A stretch of DNA of 64,000 nt, from the NCBI GenBank assembly GCA_020634515.1, contig JACKBL010000006.1, positions 310,001-374,000 of the forward strand, written 5' to 3'. Origin of the DNA: Ardenticatenales bacterium. GTDB lineage: Bacteria; Chloroflexota; Anaerolineae; Promineifilales; Promineifilaceae. Both the position numbers and the translations under genes were made by a program. The notes below the pieces were generated by a model. The model ran no database searches and had not been told where the DNA came from. It was given only the letters and a program-made list of their open reading frames with translations. Numbering within the stretch: the first letter of the stretch is position 1; each line of letters begins with the position of its first letter. Positions 55,394 through 62,089 of this stretch are shown piece after piece.

Positions 55394-56182
55394 CTACGCC
55401 TGTTCAACGGCGGCAATGCCATACTTCTCGCGGACCCAATCATAACCCCGCTCTTCCAGTTCGAGGGCCAGGTCCGCCGTTCCACTTTCCACAATGCGGC
55501 CATTCAGCAGCACGTGTACGTAATCGGGGGTGATGTAGTTGAGGATGCGCTGGTAGTGGGTGATGACCAGTACACCCATGTTGAGCTTGTCGCGCAAGGT
55601 ATTGGTCCCTTCGGCCACAATCCGCACGGCGTCAATATCCAGGCCGGAGTCGGTCTCGTCCATAATGGCGATTTTCGGTTCCAGGGTTGCCATTTGCAAG
55701 ATTTCGGCCCGCTTTTTCTCGCCACCGGAGAAGCCGTCGTTCAGGTAACGACCGGCGAACTTGTGGTCGATATTGATCATGTTCATTTTTTCGCGCAGCA
55801 GGCGGCGAAAAGCGGGGATGGAGATGCCCTTGTCTTCGGAGTTTTCGGCGCGGAGGCGGGCATTGAGCGCCTGACGTAGGAAGTTAGCAACGGTGACACC
55901 GGGGACGGCGACCGGGTATTGGAACGCGAGGAAGAGACCTGCGCGGGAGCGTTCGTCAGCTTCCATTTCCAGCAGGTCCTGTCCATCGAAGATGACCTGG
56001 CCGGCGGTGGGTTCGTAGGAGGGATGGCCGGCGAGGGTGTAGGCGAGGGTGCTTTTACCTGAGCCGTTGGGTCCCATGAGGGCGTGTACTTCGCCCTGGC
56101 GCACGAGCAGGTCAATGCCCTTGAGGATGGGCTGACCGGCGACGCTGACGTGCAGGTTCTTGATTTCCAAAGCTGTCGTCAT
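55394..56182 (-). CDS. sufC: SufC, ABC-type ATPase of the SUF complex
   Basis: A 262-residue ATPase with Walker A GPNGSGKST, Q-loop AFQYP, ABC signature FSGGEKKRAEIL and Walker B IAIMDETDSGLD. SufC powers conformational change in SufBC2D. I chose ATG 56182 (MTTALEIKNLHV) with GAGGAG about 11 nt upstream; the longer frame to 56254 lies in the leader. It is the first gene of the operon, read from the promoter at 56276-56304 with a leader of roughly 87 nt. Confidence 0.97.
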   Translation of the reverse strand: MTTALEIKNLHVSVAGQPILKGIDLLVRQGEVHALMGPNGSGKSTLAYTLAGHPSYEPTAGQVIFDGQDLLEMEADERSRAGLFLAFQYPVAVPGVTVANFLRQALNARLRAENSEDKGISIPAFRRLLREKMNMINIDHKFAGRYLNDGFSGGEKKRAEILQMATLEPKIAIMDETDSGLDIDAVRIVAEGTNTLRDKLNMGVLVITHYQRILNYITPDYVHVLLNGRIVESGTADLALELEERGYDWVREKYGIAAVEQA

Positions 56183-56275
56183 GTTGTGTAGATTCTCCTC
56201 GTGAAAGACGGTGTGTGGCAGGGAAAATGCCGGCATTCTCGCCAGCCGCCACACTCACCATATTAACGCAGTGGC

Positions 56276-56304
56276 AGTATAGCACGCTTTACTGCTTGCG
56301 TCAA
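56276..56304 (-). promoter_or_regulatory. Promoter of the SUF operon
   Basis: On the minus strand TTGACG (complement 56299-56304), a 17-bp spacer and TATACT (complement 56276-56281). Transcription should start near 56269. The -35 box is 3 bp from the palindromic operator at 56308-56325. Confidence 0.85.
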
Positions 56305-56307
56305 TAA

Positions 56308-56325
56308 TTATCATAATTATGATAA
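56308..56325. promoter_or_regulatory. Palindromic operator, probable SufR site
   Basis: TTATCATAATTATGATAA is a perfect 18-bp palindrome between the two divergent promoters. It sits next to the -35 box of the suf promoter and 12 bp from the sufR -35 box. Such placement allows one regulator to control both directions. Confidence 0.8.
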
Positions 56326-56337
56326 CAATAGTAGGAA

Positions 56338-56366
56338 TTGACAATAGTGGCTCCGGTTGCTATAAT
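56338..56366 (+). promoter_or_regulatory. Consensus sigma-70 promoter of sufR
   Basis: TTGACA (56338-56343), exactly 17 bp, then TATAAT (56361-56366). Both boxes are perfect matches to consensus. The start is expected near 56373, leaving a short leader with GAGGA (56381-56385). Confidence 0.9.
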
Positions 56367-56393
56367 TGCCCAAATGATCCGAGGAATTGTATC

Positions 56394-57050
56394 GTGAAAT
56401 TTGTAACAGGCAACCGCAAGCAAAACACACGCGACACGATCCTGGAGGCCCTCAAAGCGACCCCCCAGGCCACCGTCGAAGAACTCGCCGAAGCAGCGGA
56501 TGTTTCGCCTGTTACCGTGCGCCACCACCTCAATAGCCTCCAGGCGGAAGGACTGCTGGAAGCAACAAGCGTCCGCCGCAAAATCGGCCGCCCACATTAC
56601 GTCTACAGCCTCAGCCAGGCCGGGCATGAGCTTTTCCCCAAGAAATATGTCCGCCTCAGCAGCCGTCTCTTGGACGAACTCAAACAACGCTTCTCTGACG
56701 CCGTCGTTGCCGATCTTTTTGGCAGCGTGGTGCAGAAGATCATCAACGAACACAAAGGGGAATTTGAGAGATTGGCGTTCGAGAAGCGGCTCGATTACCT
56801 CGTGGCGCTGTTGGAGGAAGAAGGTTTCCTGGCGCGCTGGGAAAAGGCGGACGGCAAATATCGCCTCACGGAATACAGTTGCCCTTACATTTCCGTGGGG
56901 CAATCGCATACGGAAGTATGCACACTGGACAAAGAACTGGTGGTACAGGTGTTGCAAACGGAAATTGAACAACACAGTTGTATGCTCATGGGCGATCCCT
57001 GTTGTCAGTTTTCCTTCACCAACCCGGATACCGCCACGGCAAAACGGTAA
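56394..57050 (+). CDS. sufR: SufR-type iron-sulfur-sensing transcription regulator
   Basis: A 218-residue regulator. The N-terminal winged helix-turn-helix (about 8-75, ATVEELAEAADVSPVTVRHHLNSLQAEGL) is followed by a dimerisation region. The C-terminal Cys set, YSCPYIS, EVCTLDKEL, SCMLMGDPCCQF, matches the SufR cluster-binding pattern. In related bacteria SufR represses suf genes when clusters are plentiful. I chose GTG 56394, with GAGGA 8 nt upstream. The ATG at 56319 lies inside the operator and upstream of the promoter and cannot be used. It is followed by sufT. Confidence 0.92.
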   Translation: MKFVTGNRKQNTRDTILEALKATPQATVEELAEAADVSPVTVRHHLNSLQAEGLLEATSVRRKIGRPHYVYSLSQAGHELFPKKYVRLSSRLLDELKQRFSDAVVADLFGSVVQKIINEHKGEFERLAFEKRLDYLVALLEEEGFLARWEKADGKYRLTEYSCPYISVGQSHTEVCTLDKELVVQVLQTEIEQHSCMLMGDPCCQFSFTNPDTATAKR

Positions 57051-57113
57051 TCGGCGTCAGTCACGGGCAAATGTGGTCCGTCCCTTAGCAGTTACCACAA
57101 GATAAGGAAAGCC

Positions 57114-57416
57114 ATGATCGTCAGCAAAGAAGAAGAAGTCCTGGAAGCCCTGCGTGGCGTTATTGATCCTGAAATTGGCCTGAATGTTGTCGAACTGGGC
57201 CTGATCCGCAACCTGGCCTTCAACGAGAAGAATGAAGTCCGCATCACGATGATTCTGACGACGCCATTTTGCCCGTATGGGCCGCAGCTTATTCAGCAAG
57301 TGCGGCAGGCGGCAAACGGCATCACGGGCGGCGGTACGCAGGTGGAAATTGGCACGGAGTTGTGGGACCCGTCCATGATGGAGGACGGGGCCGGCGGCGA
57401 TTGGGGACTGTTTTAG
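57114..57416 (+). CDS. sufT: SufT/MIP18-family iron-sulfur assembly factor (DUF59)
   Basis: A 100-residue DUF59/MIP18-family protein with EEVLEALRGVIDPEIGLNVVELGLI (about 7-31) and the conserved TTPFCPYGPQL with its single Cys. SufT-type proteins help mature iron-sulfur enzymes. It follows sufR by 63 bp in the same direction and is thus probably under the same promoter. AAGGAAAG precedes ATG 57114. Confidence 0.93.
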   Translation: MIVSKEEEVLEALRGVIDPEIGLNVVELGLIRNLAFNEKNEVRITMILTTPFCPYGPQLIQQVRQAANGITGGGTQVEIGTELWDPSMMEDGAGGDWGLF

Positions 57417-57442
57417 CCGGCAGTCACGGAAGGCGTCGTCTC

Positions 57443-57542
57443 CAATTGCGATAGCGCGGTATTTTCAAAGCTGCGCCGGTCAGGTTTGCATCGCGCAAGT
57501 TTGCACGTTGTCTACAATTTCGATAGCGCGGTATTTTCAAAG
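57443..57542. repeat. 28-bp direct repeat, two copies
   Basis: CAATTGCGATAGCGCGGTAT...TTCAAAG (57443-57470) and its copy at 57515-57542 differ at one base and lie 72 bp apart. They occupy the gap after sufT. The second copy runs into the convergent gene's stop codon. Confidence 0.85.
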
Positions 57543-58523
57543 CCCTGCCTCCGCGGGGCTTTTTGTTTGCGGCACGCCCAGGTGAATGACGCGCGCGCCA
57601 ATAGGGCTGACGGGGTTGATGCTCTTGCCGATGACGATGCCGGCACGGGGAGCCAGAATCGTTTGCGTCACCTGCCCAAACACATCGCGCAGCGTGGCTA
57701 CCGGTTCGTCAACCTTCACCCACGCCCCTAATGCCGGCATTACCTCCAGAATGCCACCCCGCGCCGTGTAGAGCCAGACGGATTCAGCGCACTCGGTGGC
57801 AGGAGAAAATGCCGGCACAATCGCCCCCTCCACCATCCCCAAATACACCAGCGCATTTCGCAGCCCCACCACCCCTGCCGCAATCATCTCCGGCTGAAAC
57901 ACATGCGGATTCCCCACCTCCACCGTAATGGCCTCCACCCCCAGGTCCATAGCCGCCTGGCGCAAATTCGCATCCCCGTTCACGCTGTGCAAAATAATGC
58001 GCGCATTTTGCCGCCGCGCCAACGCCGCCGCCGTCGCCCGCCGCATATCCGCCCGCACATAATGCGTATTCACACGCCCGCGGCTGGCCGTATGCAAATC
58101 AATCAGGCAATCAAAATGGCGCACCAACCGCCGCACCAGACGAAACGCATACACCTCCCCCGTGTGCCCAGCCTCCTTACCCGGCATCACCCGGTTCAGG
58201 TCGAACGTCTCCGCCACCACCCGCCGCCCATCCAGGAATCCGGGCACGTTCACCACGGGCACGCCCACCACCGTCCCCCGCAGCCGCGCCGCATCGAGCG
58301 TCGCAAAAAAACGATGGATCACGCCCAAACCATTTAGCTCATCCCCATGCACCAACGCCGTCACGCCCAGCAGCGGCCCCGCTGCCACGCCCCGCGCCAC
58401 CAGCAGCGGCAGACGCAGCGGCGCACCCAATGCATCCTCCCCCAAGAGCAGCCAGCCACGACTGATCGCGCCCCGGCGAAATACCCCCTCCGCCCATTCC
58501 GTCAAAACACCGGCATCGTCCAT
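57537..58523 (-). CDS. Succinylglutamate desuccinylase/aspartoacylase-family (M14) hydrolase
   Basis: A 328-residue protein with a zinc-binding HGDE motif (TALVHGDELNG), the DLHTAS segment with the third His, and a general-base Glu candidate in AITVEVGNPHVF. The C-terminal domain is of the AstE/AspA type (VWLYTARGGILEVMPALGAWVKV). It hydrolyses an N-acyl amide; the substrate is unknown. ATG 58523 has GGAGG 6 nt upstream. The longer frame to 58610 would overlap the divergent rlmN start and is rejected. Confidence 0.82.
   Translation of the reverse strand: MDDAGVLTEWAEGVFRRGAISRGWLLLGEDALGAPLRLPLLVARGVAAGPLLGVTALVHGDELNGLGVIHRFFATLDAARLRGTVVGVPVVNVPGFLDGRRVVAETFDLNRVMPGKEAGHTGEVYAFRLVRRLVRHFDCLIDLHTASRGRVNTHYVRADMRRATAAALARRQNARIILHSVNGDANLRQAAMDLGVEAITVEVGNPHVFQPEMIAAGVVGLRNALVYLGMVEGAIVPAFSPATECAESVWLYTARGGILEVMPALGAWVKVDEPVATLRDVFGQVTQTILAPRAGIVIGKSINPVSPIGARVIHLGVPQTKSPAEAGL
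57540..57560 (+). terminator. Terminator for sufR-sufT inside the 3' end of the convergent gene
   Basis: AAGCCCTGC pairs with GCGGGGCTT around CTCC and is followed by TTTGTTT on the plus strand. It overlaps the last codons of the minus-strand gene. Confidence 0.65.
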
Positions 58524-58576
58524 TCCGCCCTCCACTTCACGAACAGACCCGATTTTCAGCCGGGCCGCGCCGGGAG

Positions 58577-58582
58577 TATAAT
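58577..58582 (+). promoter_or_regulatory. Leaderless -10 promoter for rlmN
   Basis: A perfect TATAAT ends 8 nt before ATG 58591 with no ribosome site. The spacing matches the promoters at 26600 and 39857. Confidence 0.6.
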
Positions 58583-58590
58583 CCCGTTCA

Positions 58591-59676
58591 ATGGATAACA
58601 CGACCCTCAACCTCTACGACTTCAGCCGCGCCGAACTGACCGCCCACTTTGCCCGGTGGGGCTTCAGCGCCTACCACGCGGAACGGGTGTGGCAGGCATT
58701 GTACCGCCAGCAGGTGGACGCGCCAGACGCCATCGCCGACTTGCGACCAGACCTGGCGGCGCGGTTGGCGGCGGCGGCGACGCTGCGCCAACCGGAGACG
58801 GCCGCGGCGCTGGACAGCCGCGACGGGCACACACGCAAGTTTCTGCTGCGCTGGGCGGATGGGCAAACGGTGGAAACGGTGCAGATGCGCTACCGCGACC
58901 GGTACACGGCCTGCATCAGCACGCAGGCGGGCTGCGCCATGGGCTGCATCTTCTGCGCCACGGGGCAGATGGGTTTCCAGCGCCACCTGTCAGCAGGGGA
59001 AATTGTGGCCCAGGTCCTCTATGTAAACCGCGCCCTGGCCGCGCAGGGGCAGTCGGTGCGCAATGTGGTCCTCATGGGCATGGGCGAGCCGCTGCACAAT
59101 TATGAGGCGACGATGACGGCCATCGACATCCTCACGGATGATAAGGGGTTGGCGATTGCGCCCCGGCACATCACGTTGAGTACGGTGGGGCTGCCGCGGG
59201 CGATTCGGCGGCTGGCGGATGACAACTGCCCGGTGCAGTTGGCCGTGAGCCTGCACGCGGCGACGGACGAGGAGCGGGCGGCGCTGGTTCCGCCGGCGCG
59301 CCGCTGGCCGCTGGCGGCGTTGATGGATGCCTGCCGCTATTACATGGCTGTGCGCGGGCGACGGGTTTTCTTTGAGTGGACGTTAATTGCCGGCACAAAC
59401 GATACCCCCACGCAAGCCCACGCCGTCGGCAAGCTGCTGCAAGGGATGAACGCCCACCTGAACGTGATCCCCCTCAACCCTACGCACGGCTACGAAGGCG
59501 CACCCAGCCAGACGCCATCCGTGCGCGCCTTTCAGCAAATCATCGCCGGGTACGGCATCCCCAGCACCGTGCGCCAGCGGCGCGGCCTGGACATCGCCGC
59601 CGGCTGCGGCCAACTCCGCGCCGCCCAACTGTTTTCCGAACCGCCACGCAACGGATCCCTCAGGAACGGAAATTAA
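58591..59676 (+). CDS. rlmN: 23S rRNA (adenine2503-C2)-methyltransferase RlmN
   Basis: A 361-residue radical SAM methylase with cluster motif CAMGCIFC (in AGCAMGCIFCATGQMGF) and GEPLHNYEATMTAIDIL. The methyl-carrying Cys near the C-terminus is in RGLDIAAGCGQLRA. It methylates C2 of A2503 in 23S rRNA and A37 of some tRNAs, using two SAM. The start is ATG 58591 directly after a -10 box. Its stop codon lies inside a family-B hairpin repeat, which probably serves as the transcript end. Confidence 0.96.
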   Translation: MDNTTLNLYDFSRAELTAHFARWGFSAYHAERVWQALYRQQVDAPDAIADLRPDLAARLAAAATLRQPETAAALDSRDGHTRKFLLRWADGQTVETVQMRYRDRYTACISTQAGCAMGCIFCATGQMGFQRHLSAGEIVAQVLYVNRALAAQGQSVRNVVLMGMGEPLHNYEATMTAIDILTDDKGLAIAPRHITLSTVGLPRAIRRLADDNCPVQLAVSLHAATDEERAALVPPARRWPLAALMDACRYYMAVRGRRVFFEWTLIAGTNDTPTQAHAVGKLLQGMNAHLNVIPLNPTHGYEGAPSQTPSVRAFQQIIAGYGIPSTVRQRRGLDIAAGCGQLRAAQLFSEPPRNGSLRNGN

Positions 59677-59751
59677 GTAGGACAACGAAGTTGTTTCCTT
59701 GCCGTTCCTTCACACTGACGACGCAATTCCATGCTTTATTTCATCGTCAGT
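59662..59751. repeat. Hairpin-repeat family B, inverted full copy
   Basis: AGGAACGG (59662-59669) pairs with CCGTTCCT (59702-59709), and ACTGACGA (59714-59721) with TCGTCAGT (59744-59751). The reverse complement aligns along its full length with 41977-42068. It contains the rlmN stop and touches the family-A copy that follows. Confidence 0.85.
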
Positions 59752-59754
59752 CCA

Positions 59755-59851
59755 TAGTAACCGTCCGAAAACAACTTCACACTTTTTGCGGACGGTTACT
59801 GACAAGCTGTTCGCGCAATTCCGCTAACTTAATTGCGAACAGCCACTTAGC
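59755..59851. repeat. Double-hairpin repeat family A, copy 2 (inverted)
   Basis: Stem AGTAACCGTCCG (59756-59767) pairs with CGGACGGTTACT (59789-59800), and GCTGTTCGC (59806-59814) with GCGAACAGC (59835-59843). Compared with copy 1, C:G pairs have become T:A pairs on both sides. It overlaps the thiB stop codon. Confidence 0.9.
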
Positions 59852-60875
59852 GGAGGACGACGTCTGTCCAGGCTTCGATCCATTCATCTCGATGCGCGTC
59901 GATTTCGGCGGGGTCCAGGGTGGCGGGTTGGTCGGAAGTTCGTGCCCATTGGGTGAAACGTGCCGGCATTTCCGCCCCCTCATTCGCCGGAAACACAAAC
60001 ATATTCAAGGGGATGTCCTCCTGGAAAGCCCGGCTGAGCATGTAATCCACAAACTGCCGCGCCAATTCCTCCTGCTCCGTGCCACGCAAGATACCCACGA
60101 ATTCCACCTGGCGAAAACAACTATTGGGCGCGACCACGCTGGCCGTCGGCGGCGCGTCCAATTCGCCGAAGAAGACCTCGGCTGCCGGGCTGCTGGCGTA
60201 GGAAACGACAATAGGCCGGTCCCCATCGCTGGCGGCGGTAAAATGGCCATAGTAGGCATCCTCCCAACCGGACGCGACGACCACGTCGTTTGCCCGCAGT
60301 CGTCCCCAATAATCAAGATAGCCATCCGGCCCAAAGTCCGCGATGGTCGCCAGCAAAAAGGCTAATCCCGGGCTGGACGTGGCCGGATTTTCGACGACGA
60401 GCAGGCCGCTGTATGCCGGATCGGCCAGGTCATTGAGGGAAGCGGGGGGCATCAGTTCCCGATCCTGGAACCAGGCGATGTCGTAGTTGAGGCAAACGTC
60501 GCCGTAGTCGATGGGGGTGAGGCGGTTGGTCGGGTCGAGTTGGAGAGATGCCGGCACATTCGCCAACCCCGCCGCCCGATAAGGCACAAAAATATCCGCC
60601 TGTAGCGCCCGCCCCATAAACGTATTGTCCACGCCATACAACAGGTCCGCCAACGGCGCATCTTTTGCCAGGATCGCCTGGTTCAACGCTGCCCCCGCAT
60701 CCCCCGCCGACAAGACAGACACCGTCACGCCATGTTCTTCCTCAAATCGCGCCAGCGTCTCCTCGCTGATGGCAAAACTATCATGCGTCATCAGCGTCAG
60801 CGTCGGCGGCTGCTCCGACGCACACGCCGCCAACAGAACGGACAGCAAGAGGAAGGGTAAAAGCCATTTTGACAT
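59847..60875 (-). CDS. thiB: Thiamine ABC transporter substrate-binding lipoprotein (ThiB/TbpA-like)
   Basis: A 342-residue family-1-type binding protein with lipobox LLAAC (Cys about 18). The core matches ThiB: LTLMTHDSFAISEE, ADLLYGVDNTFMGRAL, PIDYGDVCLNYDIAWF and ASSPAAEV. It captures thiamine outside the membrane. It lies 90 bp downstream of thiN, and both are behind the TPP riboswitch at 61753-61851, which independently supports the substrate. Permease and ATPase genes are not in the window. The 3' end carries a family-A repeat. Confidence 0.9.
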   Translation of the reverse strand: MSKWLLPFLLLSVLLAACASEQPPTLTLMTHDSFAISEETLARFEEEHGVTVSVLSAGDAGAALNQAILAKDAPLADLLYGVDNTFMGRALQADIFVPYRAAGLANVPASLQLDPTNRLTPIDYGDVCLNYDIAWFQDRELMPPASLNDLADPAYSGLLVVENPATSSPGLAFLLATIADFGPDGYLDYWGRLRANDVVVASGWEDAYYGHFTAASDGDRPIVVSYASSPAAEVFFGELDAPPTASVVAPNSCFRQVEFVGILRGTEQEELARQFVDYMLSRAFQEDIPLNMFVFPANEGAEMPARFTQWARTSDQPATLDPAEIDAHRDEWIEAWTDVVLR

Positions 60876-60920
60876 GACAAACTCCGTAGAAGGGTAGAAA
60901 GGGGGAAAGGCGGTAGTTGA

Positions 60921-60957
60921 GATGATTCATTCTCGGAGAATGAACCAATCTTGGCTA
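60921..60957. repeat. Hairpin-repeat family C, copy between thiN and thiB
   Basis: GATTCATTCTC and GAGAATGAACCAATCTTGGCTAA form the 3' half of the family-C element. Confidence 0.6.
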
Positions 60958-60965
60958 ATGGTTTG

Positions 60966-61637
60966 TCATCGTTGCCAACCGCCGTCGGTATGCACGCACA
61001 GCAGCAGCCCTGATTGCAGCGTCACCACCGCCGTATCCGTCTCCATCACATTGCTGATGCCGCGCGCGGGGCCAAAATCGAGCGTCTCCGCCCGCAGCGG
61101 CCAGGCCAGGCCGGTCGTGTAGGCAATTTCCGCCGCGCCTCCCAGGGGGATCAGGGAGACTCTATCCCCGGCGCGACCGTGAATGGTGGTCTGATCCCGC
61201 ACCAACCACGCCTGCTGAAACGGTTCCACCAGTCTGACCACGCGGCCCCTCAGCGCCGGGTGCGCCAGCAGCAGCACATTGGCCAACGCCTGGTCCAGCC
61301 GCCCGCCCAACGCCGCAAAGACGAGGATCGGCTCGTCTTGCGTGGCCTGCACGGCATAGAGCAGGGCGAGTTCCAGGTCGGTCTCGTCTTTGCCGGCAGG
61401 ATATTGGCGCACCGTCGGGCGTGATAATGCCGGCAAAGCATCCATCTCAGCGCGCCCGGTCGGTGGCAGCGAGTCCAGATCGCCCACGAGAACATCCGGC
61501 CAACGCCCCAGCGCGCGCAAATAACGCAAACCACCATCGGCGGCGATGGTCAGGGTGGCTTGCGCCAGGTAAGGAAGCAGCCAACCAGGCGGCGCATCCG
61601 CGGGAACCGTGCCATTAGCAAATATCAGGACGCTCAT
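60966..61637 (-). CDS. thiN: Thiamine pyrophosphokinase
   Basis: A 223-residue kinase. TIAADGGLRYLRALGRWPDVLVGDLDSLPP holds the diphosphate and metal-binding Asp residues, followed by the KDETDLELAL motif and GGRLDQALANVLLL. The C-terminal beta domain has GDRVSLIPLGG and the thiamine-contacting GISNVM. It converts thiamine to TPP with ATP. I chose ATG 61637: the longer frame (to 61718) reads into the riboswitch terminator. It is the first gene of the TPP-controlled unit thiN-thiB. Confidence 0.93.
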   Translation of the reverse strand: MSVLIFANGTVPADAPPGWLLPYLAQATLTIAADGGLRYLRALGRWPDVLVGDLDSLPPTGRAEMDALPALSRPTVRQYPAGKDETDLELALLYAVQATQDEPILVFAALGGRLDQALANVLLLAHPALRGRVVRLVEPFQQAWLVRDQTTIHGRAGDRVSLIPLGGAAEIAYTTGLAWPLRAETLDFGPARGISNVMETDTAVVTLQSGLLLCVHTDGGWQR

Positions 61638-61704
61638 GGGGAAATGAAGGATGAAGGGTGAAGGACAAACCGTTTTCTGTTTCCGTTTTTCGTTGACTAT
61701 CGTT

Positions 61705-61734
61705 AACAAAAAAGCCATCCTGTCTGGATGGCTT
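61705..61734 (-). terminator. Riboswitch-controlled terminator
   Basis: AAGCCATCC (61712-61720) pairs with GGATGGCTT (61726-61734), and on the minus strand a run of six T follows. It lies between the TPP aptamer and thiN, the expected position of an expression platform. Confidence 0.88.
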
Positions 61735-61752
61735 GCTCAGCAAAACGGGGGT

Positions 61753-61851
61753 CTCGCATTTGCCTACGCCGGCATTATCCGGATCAGGTTCTCAGGTCGG
61801 CGGCGCGGTCAGCCGCCCTCTCAGCCGGGTGAATCCCAGCTCCCTGCGCGT
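61753..61851 (-). ncRNA. TPP riboswitch (THI element)
   Basis: On the minus strand the conserved parts of the TPP aptamer appear in order: CAGGGAGCTGGG, then CGGCTGAGAGG, a variable GC-rich P3 arm (GGCGG...CCGCC), then ACCTGATCCGGATAATGCCG and GCGTAGG. The terminator at 61705-61734 follows. Binding of TPP should end transcription before thiN. It leads the thiamine kinase and thiamine-transport genes. Confidence 0.95.
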
Positions 61852-61876
61852 GTTTAATAATTGTGCTTCGCTTCTT

Positions 61877-61969
61877 GTTAACCGTCCAAAAACACTTCAC
61901 GCTTTTTACGGACGGTTGCTGACAAGCTGTTCGCACAATTCCGCCAACTCAATTGCGAACAGCCACTTA
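61877..61969. repeat. Double-hairpin repeat family A, copy 3
   Basis: AACCGTCC (61880-61887) pairs with GGACGGTT (61910-61917), and the GCTGTTCGC/GCGAACAGC stem follows. Orientation is as in copy 2. It fills the gap between the riboswitch and the divergent sppA gene. Confidence 0.88.
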
Positions 61970-62089
61970 CATTATACTCGTAATAGGCTGCCTCACAAAA
62001 AGATAGGGAGACCGCCGCCGCGGAAACCGATTGGTGCTTGCCAACTGCCGGCATTCCTGCCAGAATACAGCGCAGTACAGGAGAATACT

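Noticed and set aside
61638..61718. N-terminal extension of the thiamine kinase frame
   Set aside because: It reads back into the riboswitch terminator, while ATG 61637 begins the conserved domain.
61733..62089. N-terminal extension of the SppA frame
   Set aside because: It passes through the antisense of the TPP riboswitch and a family-A repeat; ATG 62090 has a good ribosome site.
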